Shown here: positions 1 to 8,307 of the stretch, piece by piece | Layout: every line of letters begins with the position of its first letter | How positions within the stretch are numbered: the first letter of the stretch is position 1 | Source: an uncultured Lachnospiraceae bacterium | GTDB lineage: Bacteria > Bacillota > Clostridia > Lachnospirales > Lachnospiraceae | Assembly (NCBI GenBank): GCA_900551895.1 | Contig: URXX01000011.1 | Coordinates: 1-56,630 of the forward strand | Reading direction: 5' to 3' | Length of the DNA stretch: 56,630 nucleotides | Program-made: the position numbers and the translations under genes | Notes under the pieces: model-generated | Told to the model about the DNA's origin: nothing | Databases searched by the model: none | The model's input: the letters and a program-made list of their open reading frames with translations, nothing else

Positions 1-969
<969 letters not shown>

Positions 970-1143
970 AAGTGTTTTCCCGTTCAAGAATCACTACTAG
1001 CAATTCTATCCCTTTTACTGTTTGGTTCGTCAGATTTCTCTGATTCGTTCTCTTTATTTCTCTTAGAAATTTTCAGGTTCGTTGTCTATTGTTTAATTAT
1101 CAATGTTCTATTTTTTGTTTCGCTCTCTTGCGACAGCCATATC

Positions 1144-1172
1144 AGAATATCACATCTGTTATTCTTTGTCAA
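1144..1172 (-). promoter_or_regulatory. rRNA operon promoter
   Basis: On the minus strand a consensus -35 TTGACA (1167-1172) is followed after exactly 17 nt by TATTCT (1144-1149), about 175 nt upstream of the mature 16S 5' end, a normal leader length. The upstream flank is very A/T-rich, like an UP element. It lies between tRNA-Ser and 16S, so the rRNA operon does not depend on read-through from the tRNA. Confidence 0.75.
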
Positions 1173-1222
1173 CAACTTTTTTCAAGTTTTTTTAATTTCT
1201 TTTTCTCAGTTGTTTTAAAGAG

Positions 1223-1310
1223 CGGAGAAAGAGGGATTTGAACCCTCGCGCCGGTTACCCGACCTATACCCTTAGCAGGGGCACCTCTTCAGCCTCTTGA
1301 GTATTTCTCC
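1223..1310 (-). tRNA. tRNA-Ser(GCT)
   Basis: The minus strand folds into a class II tRNA: acceptor stem GGAGAAA/TTTCTCC, anticodon loop CTGCTAA with anticodon GCT, a long variable arm around GGTCGGGTAACCGGC, and T loop GTTCAAATC. Length about 88 nt including discriminator G. The 3' CCA is not encoded and must be added after transcription. It decodes AGC/AGU serine codons. It has its own promoter at 1360-1388. Confidence 0.97.
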
Positions 1311-1359
1311 TGAAGTATTTTTCAATATGATAGCATCTGTCGTTCACAGTGCATTATTG

Positions 1360-1388
1360 ATTATACTAGAGGTTTTATAACTTGTCAA
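1360..1388 (-). promoter_or_regulatory. promoter of tRNA-Ser
   Basis: Minus strand: consensus -35 TTGACA (1383-1388), 17-nt spacer, consensus -10 TATAAT (1360-1365). The tRNA 5' end is at 1310, about 45 nt downstream of the expected start point. Both hexamers match the vegetative sigma factor consensus perfectly. Confidence 0.85.
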
Positions 1389-1417
1389 TGTTTTTTTACA
1401 TATTTTTTACTTCTGTT

Positions 1418-2128
1418 TTACTCTTCTCTTTCCACCACTTCTGCAATACGTTTTTTCACTTCGTTTGCTATCTCTGTCGTTTTCATATCTTTATATTCTT
1501 CATATAACATAGGCTTCAAAAAGTGTACCTCTACATTAACCTGTTTGATTGAATTTGTATCAAACGGTTTAAATGAATTTACAAGGGCAACCGGCACAAT
1601 AGGACATTTTGCTTTTGTCGCCGCTTTAAAACTTCCGCCTTTGAAATCCAACAGTTTATTTCCCAGTTTTGAACGTGTCCCTTCGGCAAAAATCAAATAG
1701 TTTCTTCCCGATGCCACTTCTTTTGATACATCTATAATCACTTGCATAGATTGTCTTACATCATCTCTGTCAATTAAATATGCCTTCATACAAGCGAATA
1801 CCTGTTTTAAAAACTGAATATTTCCCACTTCTTTTTTTGCCACAACAGAAAAAGGAACAGAACACGCCTCTACAATGGCAAGTACATCGTACATTCCCTG
1901 ATGATTCGGATAAAACATAAATCCGTTTTCTTTCGGAATATTTTCTTTTCCATGTACATCTATATGCACATTTCCGCCTTTGTTGGCGCGAAAAACAATA
2001 AACCGAAGCATATCATATCTTTTCTGCTCCGAATATTTTTCTACATGAGAGGCATAGTAGCATAATTTACACCACATAAATGGAACTAATATAATATTTC
2101 TGAATACCATTAATAAAATTCTTTTCAT
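1418..2128 (-). CDS. plsC: 1-acyl-sn-glycerol-3-phosphate acyltransferase family protein
   Basis: 236 aa. The catalytic NHx4D motif of glycerolipid acyltransferases is at residues 75-81 (NHQGMYD) and the substrate-binding EGTRS motif at about 149-153, so both halves of the active site are present. The N-terminus has a hydrophobic stretch (about 3-20) that would anchor it to the membrane. By family it acylates lysophosphatidic acid to phosphatidic acid in phospholipid synthesis; the exact acceptor cannot be read from sequence. It starts 5 nt after the fumarase beta-subunit stop, so it is probably the third gene of that operon, a metabolically unrelated pairing. Confidence 0.85.
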   Translation of the reverse strand: MKRILLMVFRNIILVPFMWCKLCYYASHVEKYSEQKRYDMLRFIVFRANKGGNVHIDVHGKENIPKENGFMFYPNHQGMYDVLAIVEACSVPFSVVAKKEVGNIQFLKQVFACMKAYLIDRDDVRQSMQVIIDVSKEVASGRNYLIFAEGTRSKLGNKLLDFKGGSFKAATKAKCPIVPVALVNSFKPFDTNSIKQVNVEVHFLKPMLYEEYKDMKTTEIANEVKKRIAEVVEREE

Positions 2129-2133
2129 TTTAT

Positions 2134-2685
2134 TTAACCTTCTTTATATTCTTCTATCACTGTTTCATATAAATTATTTCCCTGACTGTCGATGACAACA
2201 ATAACAGGAAAATTTTCTACCTCTAATCTTCTGATTGCCTCTGTTCCTAAATCATCATATGCCACTACCTCTGATTTTTTAATACATTTTGACAATAACG
2301 CACCCGCTCCGCCTACTGCCGCAAAATATATTCCTTCATTTCTTATAATAGCATCTATGACCTCTTTACTTCTCTTTCCTTTACCTATCATTCCCGAAAG
2401 TCCCAAATCCATTAATCTCGGTGCGTATTTATCCATTCTGCTCGCAGTTGTAGGACCTGCCGAACCAATCACCTTTCCCTCTCTAGCAGGAGACGGTCCC
2501 ATGTAATAAATAATTTTTTCTTCTATATTAACCGGCAATTTTTCGTTTCTGTCTAAAGTTTCGTTCATTCTTTTGTGTGCGGCATCTCTCGCCGTATAAA
2601 TCTCACCCGTAAGATAAACGTAATCGCCCGCTTTTAGTTCCCTTATAATTTCTTTTTGAATTGGTATCTGTATCTGTTTTTTCAT
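2134..2685 (-). CDS. fumB: class I fumarate hydratase, beta subunit
   Basis: About 184 aa from the chosen start, matching the C-terminal (beta) domain of two-subunit class I fumarases. Characteristic segments include GEIYTARDAAHKRM near the N-terminus, YMGPSPAREGKVIGSAGPTT, the TASRMD motif and GKGKRSKEVI. With the alpha subunit it forms an oxygen-sensitive [4Fe-4S] hydratase interconverting fumarate and malate. Two adjacent ATG codons follow the alpha stop; the second (A at 2685) is 7 nt from GGGAGG and is preferred, whereas the first (2688) overlaps the alpha stop and is only 4 nt away. A longer frame exists upstream but lies inside the alpha gene. A tartrate dehydratase role is possible but less likely. 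Confidence 0.9.
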   Translation of the reverse strand: MKKQIQIPIQKEIIRELKAGDYVYLTGEIYTARDAAHKRMNETLDRNEKLPVNIEEKIIYYMGPSPAREGKVIGSAGPTTASRMDKYAPRLMDLGLSGMIGKGKRSKEVIDAIIRNEGIYFAAVGGAGALLSKCIKKSEVVAYDDLGTEAIRRLEVENFPVIVVIDSQGNNLYETVIEEYKEG

Positions 2686-2687
2686 CA

Positions 2688-3533
2688 TTATACCTCCCGA
2701 ATAATATGTCTGTTCACATGACAGCAAATATTTACCGCTACCGGAAGTCCCGCAATATGCGTTGGATATGTGTTAATATGAACCGCAAGCGCTGTGGATG
2801 TTCCGCCTAATCCTCCCGGTCCTATTCCGAGTTGATTAATTTTCTTCAGCATTTCTTCTTCCACTTCTTTCACATATGGAATTGTAGAATGCGTCCCTAT
2901 TTCTCTTGTAAGAGCCTCCTTTGCCATTAAAGCACATTTTTCAAATGTACCGCCAATTCCGACACCGACAACCATTGGAGGACACGCATTTGGACCTGCA
3001 TCTTTGACAGCGGTCAATATTGCATTTTTTACTCCTTCTAAACCGTCCGCCGGTTTAAGCATAAATACACGGCTCATATTTTCACTTCCAAAGCCTTTTG
3101 GGGCAACTTTTATCTTTACTTTATCTCCTTCTACCATTTTATAATGAACAACTGCAGGAGTATTATCCTTTGTATTCTCGCGAATAATAGGGTCATTCAC
3201 AACTGATTTTCTTAAAAATCCTTCCGTGTACCCCTGACGCACTCCTTCATTTACGGCATCTTCCAGTAACCCTCCCGTAAAATGAACATCTTGTCCTATT
3301 TCTAAAAAAATAACTGCCATTCCCGTATCCTGACAAATCGGAATCATTTCTTCGCCTGCAATTTCTAAATTTTCCTGCAACTGCTCTAAAATCTGTTTTC
3401 CTAAAGGTGAACACTCTGTATTTTTCGCATTCTCCATTGCACAAACCATATCTTGTGAAAGAAAATGATTTGCCTCAATGCACATTTCTTTAATCTGTTC
3501 CGTGATTTCATTTACATTTATCGTGCGTATCAT
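2688..3533 (-). CDS. fumA: class I fumarate hydratase, alpha subunit
   Basis: 281 aa, the usual length for the alpha (N-terminal) subunit of two-subunit class I fumarase. Likely [4Fe-4S] ligands are C67 (PICQDTGM), C184 (NACPPMVVGVG) and a cysteine in the C-terminal ICCHVNRH. The glycine-rich GIGPGGLGGTSTAL segment is typical. It acts in the cytosolic reductive branch of the TCA cycle, fumarate to malate and back. It is translationally coupled to the beta subunit, whose start region touches this stop codon. Confidence 0.92.
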   Translation of the reverse strand: MIRTINVNEITEQIKEMCIEANHFLSQDMVCAMENAKNTECSPLGKQILEQLQENLEIAGEEMIPICQDTGMAVIFLEIGQDVHFTGGLLEDAVNEGVRQGYTEGFLRKSVVNDPIIRENTKDNTPAVVHYKMVEGDKVKIKVAPKGFGSENMSRVFMLKPADGLEGVKNAILTAVKDAGPNACPPMVVGVGIGGTFEKCALMAKEALTREIGTHSTIPYVKEVEEEMLKKINQLGIGPGGLGGTSTALAVHINTYPTHIAGLPVAVNICCHVNRHIIREV

Positions 3534-3586
3534 ATTGCCCTCCTGTTTCTTATCTGTTTCGTTTTTATCATAGCATATGTTCTTTG

Positions 3587-4063
3587 TTAAATAGAAATAA
3601 TTTCTTCAGTAAAATCTTCAAATTCCTTTGTCGATATTTCAATTTCTTTCCAAGAAGGTACACCATTTTGTATATTGTAATGTACTTTTGACATAGTATC
3701 TAAATAATATCCCTCGTAATCATAATCTAGAGTTGGAGATTGACGTATATATATAACTAATTCTTGAGCCGCTAAACGAGAGTTACTATCATTTAAACCA
3801 CCAATTGCAGGTCCACTTGAAGCAGCATACACCTCTAAAAATAAGTACTCCTTAGTTTCTTCATTGATTGCTTTTATAATATAACTAAACTGATTTTCTA
3901 AATTATTAGTAATATATCTAGGCTTTCCGAATAGATATTTGAGTTGTCCTAATACCATAACGCAATTTTTTTCAAAATTTTCATCAAACTCATAGATAGA
4001 GCAAATGTTTGACGATGGCATATAATACTCTTTTGTAGTATTCGCATTTTCAAATCTATACAT
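3587..4063 (-). CDS. hypothetical protein (158 aa, acidic, soluble)
   Basis: Not recognised. The 158-aa protein has no signal peptide or membrane segment, is acidic, and mixes aromatic-rich beta-like stretches (NQFSYIIKAINEE, EYLFLEVYAASSG) with an acidic C-terminus ending FEDFTEEIISI. Size and charge are like contact-toxin immunity proteins, but no family motif is visible and no toxin gene sits beside it, so this is only an impression. It reads convergently toward fumA and is followed by about 210 nt of AT-rich non-coding DNA before the next, opposite-strand gene, so it looks monocistronic. Confidence 0.7.
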   Translation of the reverse strand: MYRFENANTTKEYYMPSSNICSIYEFDENFEKNCVMVLGQLKYLFGKPRYITNNLENQFSYIIKAINEETKEYLFLEVYAASSGPAIGGLNDSNSRLAAQELVIYIRQSPTLDYDYEGYYLDTMSKVHYNIQNGVPSWKEIEISTKEFEDFTEEIISI

Positions 4064-4274
4064 ATTTCTTTCTCCCTATCATTCTAAGATATTCATATTC
4101 CTTTTTGCTCGCTATTGATTATAATTATATCACTAGAAAAATAAGTAGTCATTCTTTTTCGTATATTGAAGATAAATATTTTAAATCCCTAAAAATAATT
4201 TGATTGTATTTACTACGCCATGATAAAATTTATGTAACACAAATATTTATTAAACTTACAAAGGGGGATTTTTT

Positions 4275-4715
4275 ATGACAACAACTATAGATATGGAGGC
4301 GTTAAAAAATGACGCCGTAGAAATTTTCAATCAGGGATTTGCCTGTTCTGAATCCGTAATTTACGCAATAAAAAAGCATTTTGATTTAGACTTATCAGAT
4401 GATGCTATCGCAATGAGTTCAGGTTTCCCATGGGGACTCGGCGGTGGTGGCTGTATTTGCGGTGCGCTTGCCGGAGGAACAATGTGTATCGGATACTTTT
4501 TTGGAAGACGTATTCCAAACGATCCGGCAATTCAAAAATGTTTTCGGTTAACAAATGAGTTACATGATTTTTTCAAACAAAACTGCGGCGGAACTTGCTG
4601 TAGAGTTTTGACGAGAGGACTGGAAAGAAATTCCCCTGAACGCAAAGCGCAGTGTACACGCTTTGTGGCTGATACGGTTCAGAAAACCGCTGAGATTATA
4701 TTGAGAGAGTTGTAA
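4275..4715 (+). CDS. C_GCAxxG_C_C family putative redox protein
   Basis: 146 aa. The defining cysteine pattern is visible: FACSESV near residue 27, then GGGGCICGALAGG (the GCaxxG block) in the middle, then NCGGTCCRVL near residue 112, plus a final C in the C-terminal helix. The family is common in anaerobic Firmicutes, often beside iron-sulfur or redox proteins; the biochemical role is not established. The start is supported by AAGGGGG 8 nt upstream. A possible promoter is TTGATT (4200-4205), 18 nt, TAAAAT (4224-4229). It is transcribed alone, convergent with the SOD-like gene. Confidence 0.85.
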   Translation: MTTTIDMEALKNDAVEIFNQGFACSESVIYAIKKHFDLDLSDDAIAMSSGFPWGLGGGGCICGALAGGTMCIGYFFGRRIPNDPAIQKCFRLTNELHDFFKQNCGGTCCRVLTRGLERNSPERKAQCTRFVADTVQKTAEIILREL

Positions 4716-4739
4716 AAGGGACAGGGTAAAACTCAATTG

Positions 4740-4772
4740 GGGACGTAGTGTTTTTCAATTTTACTACGTCCC
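4740..4772. repeat. palindromic repeat copy 1 (GGGACGTAG stem)
   Basis: Perfect 10-bp inverted repeat: GGGACGTAGT (4740-4749) and ACTACGTCCC (4763-4772) around a 13-nt T-rich loop. The same stem core GGGACGTAG...CTACGTCCC with a similar TTTTTCAA loop recurs at 5328-5363 on the other side of the SOD-like gene. It lies between two convergent genes and could also act as a terminator, but the sequence identity of the two copies argues for a dispersed repeat family. Confidence 0.8.
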
Positions 4773-4784
4773 TGTTCACAGTTT

Positions 4785-5246
4785 CTACACAATTTCTCCA
4801 CAGGCAATTTTCTTTCCCGCATCTCCTGACGGCTGCGTTTTGAAATCATCCGCCATATCATGTATAATTACTGTCCTTCCAATAACTTCTTCAGGATAAA
4901 ATCTTTCTGTATATACCGCACTCCATGCAACTCCGTCATTCGCTAATATTGGCGGTAAATCACCTCTATGTTTCGGATGTTCCACTTTATCCGGATTATA
5001 ATGTAATCCTGCATTTTTAAAAGAATCTTCCATATCTCCTGTACAATTTTTTCCTTCATGTATATGAAATCCGTAAAAATTCCCATTCTCTTTATCTTCC
5101 GTATTTGGTAATCCGTAAATTTCTGCAACAACAAGTGTCCCTTTGTACATTCCATAGAAATAGACGTTTCCGTGTATTTTAGAATATTCCGCATCTCCTT
5201 TGATTTGTGCCTGTGCGTCCGGCATACCATTTATATTCTGAATCAT
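4785..5246 (-). CDS. sodC: Cu/Zn superoxide dismutase family protein, no signal peptide
   Basis: 153 aa, the length of one Cu/Zn-SOD domain. The metal-site pattern is largely visible: GFHIHEG (two Cu-ligand His), AGLHYNP (the bridging-His position), HPKHRGDLP (Zn ligands His and Asp) and VIIHDMADDF (the last Cu His). The disulfide pair is represented by C in KNCTGD and C in KIACGEI. Predicted to dismutate superoxide. The N-terminus (MIQNINGMP) has no signal peptide, unlike the usual periplasmic or secreted bacterial SodC, so it is probably cytosolic. It is flanked on both sides by copies of a palindromic repeat. Activity is not guaranteed by the motif alone. Confidence 0.82.
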   Translation of the reverse strand: MIQNINGMPDAQAQIKGDAEYSKIHGNVYFYGMYKGTLVVAEIYGLPNTEDKENGNFYGFHIHEGKNCTGDMEDSFKNAGLHYNPDKVEHPKHRGDLPPILANDGVAWSAVYTERFYPEEVIGRTVIIHDMADDFKTQPSGDAGKKIACGEIV

Positions 5247-5327
5247 ATCATCCCTCCCTTATTAGCATATTCTTCAACAGAAAATATGCCAACAAATTTT
5301 TTCTTTAAAAATGGGAGGGAAAGGCAA

Positions 5328-5363
5328 TTAGGGACGTAGCATTTTTCAACACTACGTCCCTAA
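5328..5363. repeat. palindromic repeat copy 2 (GGGACGTAG stem)
   Basis: Perfect 12-bp inverted repeat TTAGGGACGTAG (5328-5339) / CTACGTCCCTAA (5352-5363) with a 12-nt loop CATTTTTCAACA. The stem core and loop match copy 1 at 4740-4772. It sits just downstream of the small membrane gene and just upstream of the SOD-like gene. Confidence 0.8.
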
Positions 5364-5367
5364 TATA

Positions 5368-5619
5368 TTAATTCTCATTCTCTTTATTTTTTTCTCGATC
5401 ATAATCGGCTTTACTTATCTTATAACCTCTTACCAAACTAAATACAATTAACCCCACACCAATAATTGCAAATGCAATCATTGCTACAAATAATACAAGC
5501 TGCTCTGAACCTGCACTGTCTGATAGTCCTTTAAAGATACTGTATGCCATATAAAGAATATAAAGTCCGGCCATTCCATATATCGCCAGTCTTCCTTTTT
5601 CTCTTGCTTTATCGCTCAT
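5368..5619 (-). CDS. small membrane protein, last gene of the mgl operon
   Basis: 83 aa with two predicted membrane helices (about residues 10-31 and 40-64) and a charged, lysine-rich cytoplasmic tail ending KENEN. No family is recognised. It begins 8 nt after the mglC stop with TAGGAGAAGTT in front of its ATG, so it is almost certainly co-transcribed with the galactose transporter; whether it helps transport is unknown. The palindromic repeat immediately after it may end the transcript. Confidence 0.75.
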   Translation of the reverse strand: MSDKAREKGRLAIYGMAGLYILYMAYSIFKGLSDSAGSEQLVLFVAMIAFAIIGVGLIVFSLVRGYKISKADYDREKNKENEN

Positions 5620-5627
5620 AACTTCTC

Positions 5628-6698
5628 CTATTTACGAACAAGGTATTTTCTCATATCGATTGCACAAGCAACTAAGATAATTAAACCTTTGATTACATAC
5701 TGTAAGTTCTGGTTGATTGATAAGAAGTTCAATGCTACGAAGATGATACGAAGGATAAATACACCCATTACAACGCCACGGATTTTACCAGTACCACCTA
5801 CGAAAGATACACCACCGATAACGCAGGCTGCGATAGCATCACATTCATAGTTAAGACCTGTGTTTGCTTGGTTTGAACCGATACGTGCTGCTTCAATGAA
5901 ACCTGTTACAGCGTACATTGCACCTGCTAATGTATGTACTAAAATAATTGTTTTCGCAACATTTACACCTGATACGTTTGCTGCTTCCTGATTTGAACCA
6001 ACAGCGAACATATTTTTACCAAATGATGTTTTATTCCAAATAAACCACATTAAAACAACGATAATACAAGCATACCAAACGTAGTTTGGAATCGGAACAC
6101 CGTTAATCTTTAATATACTTCCTGTTACAAAATCTTTAAAAGACTGGTCTAAACCTGATAATGGCTGTCCATTGTTTCCGTTTAACATAATGTACATTAA
6201 CAAAACACCATATACAATTAACTGCGTCGCCAATGTAACAATAAATGGATGTAATTTAAAGTGTGCTACAAAGAAACCGTTGACTACACCGACAATCGCA
6301 CCAACTAATACTACGATTAAAATAACAAGTGGAATTGGTAATACCGGTAAATCAGGGAAAATTTTTGTTGGATAATCAACAGCCTGCAATAATGATGCTG
6401 AAATACATGCTGTAAGACCAACTACACGACCTGCTGAAAGGTCAGTACCTGTAAGTACAATACATCCCGCAATACCAACAGCGATTGGAATATTGGCTGC
6501 TGAAAGTGAAATAATATTTACGATAGATGATGTACTGACAAATTTAGGGTTCTGTACTGCAGTATAAATAACTGCAACGATAATTAAGAAATATAATGCG
6601 TTATTTAACGCAAATTCCTTCCAATATGTTTTTTTATCTTTGCTGTCTAAGGCTCTGTAACTTGCCTGACGTTCTTTTATATTTGCAACTAATCTCAT
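5628..6698 (-). CDS. mglC: galactose/methyl galactoside ABC transporter permease
   Basis: 356 aa, very hydrophobic, of the ribose/galactose permease family (BPD_transp_2). The typical NAANIPIAVGIAGCIVLTGTDLSAGR region and the conserved EAANVSGVNV coupling segment are present. Homodimers of MglC form the membrane pore of the high-affinity galactose/glucose importer. It is 15 nt downstream of mglA, with GGAGGAGCGTTTTT before the ATG. It is the third transporter gene after mglB and mglA. Confidence 0.92.
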   Translation of the reverse strand: MRLVANIKERQASYRALDSKDKKTYWKEFALNNALYFLIIVAVIYTAVQNPKFVSTSSIVNIISLSAANIPIAVGIAGCIVLTGTDLSAGRVVGLTACISASLLQAVDYPTKIFPDLPVLPIPLVILIVVLVGAIVGVVNGFFVAHFKLHPFIVTLATQLIVYGVLLMYIMLNGNNGQPLSGLDQSFKDFVTGSILKINGVPIPNYVWYACIIVVLMWFIWNKTSFGKNMFAVGSNQEAANVSGVNVAKTIILVHTLAGAMYAVTGFIEAARIGSNQANTGLNYECDAIAACVIGGVSFVGGTGKIRGVVMGVFILRIIFVALNFLSINQNLQYVIKGLIILVACAIDMRKYLVRK

Positions 6699-6713
6699 AA
6701 AAACGCTCCTCCT

Positions 6714-8213
6714 CTATACGAATTTTGCCGCAAGGGTCATAATTTCTTCCTGTGTTGTCTCTTTTGCATCAACTTCTCCTGCAAGGCGTCCGCCTGACAT
6801 AACAAGAATTCTATCACAAATTCCAAGTAACTCAGGCATTTCCGAAGAAACTACCATAACAACTTTTCCTTTGTTTGCTAAATCAAGTATTAACTGATAG
6901 ATTTCATATTTAGCACCAACATCAATACCACGTGTCGGTTCATCAAGAAGAAGTACTTCCGGTTCTGTCAGAAGCCATCTTCCAAGAATAACTTTCTGCT
7001 GGTTACCACCTGACAGAGAACGGATTTTCGTTTCCTGAGTAGGTGTTTTTGTATGCATTGCATCAATAGACCATTGTGTATCTTTTTTCATTGATTTTTC
7101 ACTTAGATACAAGCCGGCTTTTTTATGCTTTTTCAAACTGGAAATAACTGTATTTTCTCGAATACTTAAAATTCCAAAAATACCTGTTGCACGTCTTTCC
7201 TCTGTTAATAACGCAAAACCATTTTTAATAGATTCACGTGAATTACGATTTTTAACTACTTTACCATCTAATTTAATTGTACCGGAATGTCTTGTAGCGA
7301 TACCGAAAATATTTTCCAAAGTTTCTGTACGTCCACTTCCGTCAAGACCTGCAAGTCCTACAATTTCTCCTTTTCTTACATTAAATGAAACATCTCTTAA
7401 TGAAGAATATTGTGCTGTTAAACCTTCTACCTCTAATGCGATTTCTCCCGGCTTATTTGTTTTTGGCGGGAACTGGTTTGTCAATTCACGACCTACCATT
7501 AATCTGATAATATCGTCCATAGATAACTCATCGGCAGGTTTTGTTGCAACCCATGTACCATCACGCATGATAGTAATTTCATCAGAAATTCTTTTGATTT
7601 CTGCCATTTTATGCGAAATATAAATAATACCTACTCCGCGGTCTCTTAACATATTGATAATCTTAAATAAATGTTCTACTTCTTCTTCTGTAAGTGAGGA
7701 AGTAGGCTCATCAAATACGATTACTTTTGAATTAAACGAAACTGCTTTTGCAATTTCAACCATCTGTCTCTGCGAAACCGGCATAGTACTCATAACTCTT
7801 TTTGGATCTACATCGATTTCCAATTCTTTAAATACATCCATTGTATCTTGGTAAATTTTCTTTTCATTTACCATTACTCCGGCAACCTTCGGATAACGTC
7901 CAAGCCAAATGTTATCCATTACGTTACGTTTCAGCGCCTGATTCAACTCCTGATGAACCATTGCCACTCCGTTTTCCAATGCCTCTTTAGAATTCTTAAA
8001 ATCTACTTCTTTTCCTTCTAGTTTAATTGTTCCGCCATCTTTTTTGTACATTCCAAACAGACATTTCATCAATGTTGATTTTCCGGCACCGTTTTCACCC
8101 ATAAGTGCGTGTACTGTTCCTCTTTTTACAGTTAAGGAAACATCGTCAAGTGCCTTAACACCCGGAAATTCTTTACTGATATGACTCATCTGCAAAAGAA
8201 CATCGTTTGCCAT
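6714..8213 (-). CDS. mglA: galactose/methyl galactoside ABC transporter ATP-binding protein
   Basis: About 499 aa with two fused ABC ATPase domains. Domain 1 has Walker A GENGAGKSTLMK, Walker B VIVFDEPTSS and H loop ISHKM. Domain 2 has a degenerate P-loop GLDGSGRTE, signature LSGGNQQKV and Walker B VLLLDEPTRGID. This asymmetry is normal for the sugar (Rbs/Mgl/Xyl) class. It energises uptake with MglC. An upstream in-frame ATG (8219) is one base from GGAGG and therefore too close; the ATG at 8213 is 7 nt from it and is chosen. Confidence 0.93.
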   Translation of the reverse strand: MANDVLLQMSHISKEFPGVKALDDVSLTVKRGTVHALMGENGAGKSTLMKCLFGMYKKDGGTIKLEGKEVDFKNSKEALENGVAMVHQELNQALKRNVMDNIWLGRYPKVAGVMVNEKKIYQDTMDVFKELEIDVDPKRVMSTMPVSQRQMVEIAKAVSFNSKVIVFDEPTSSLTEEEVEHLFKIINMLRDRGVGIIYISHKMAEIKRISDEITIMRDGTWVATKPADELSMDDIIRLMVGRELTNQFPPKTNKPGEIALEVEGLTAQYSSLRDVSFNVRKGEIVGLAGLDGSGRTETLENIFGIATRHSGTIKLDGKVVKNRNSRESIKNGFALLTEERRATGIFGILSIRENTVISSLKKHKKAGLYLSEKSMKKDTQWSIDAMHTKTPTQETKIRSLSGGNQQKVILGRWLLTEPEVLLLDEPTRGIDVGAKYEIYQLILDLANKGKVVMVVSSEMPELLGICDRILVMSGGRLAGEVDAKETTQEEIMTLAAKFV

Positions 8214-8249
8214 GACCATTCCTCCATTCTTTTAGATTTTAGACTTTAA

Positions 8250-8282
8250 GAAAGCAGCCGTCAACTTTTGGCAGCTGCTTTC
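8250..8282 (-). terminator. intercistronic hairpin between mglB and mglA
   Basis: Inverted repeat GAAAGCAGC (8250-8258) / GCTGCTTTC (8274-8282), lengthened inward by a partly paired region. The stem is followed on the minus strand by only a short T-rich stretch, so it probably lets some transcription through. Hairpins here are common in ABC operons and raise binding-protein levels relative to the membrane components by protecting or partly terminating the mRNA. Confidence 0.65.
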
Positions 8283-8307
8283 AATATTTGTTATTTTACA
8301 GTCCCTA

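Noticed and set aside
2688..2727. Longer start for the fumarase beta subunit
   Set aside because: The extra codons lie inside the alpha gene; the ATG at 2685 has correct spacing from GGGAGG.
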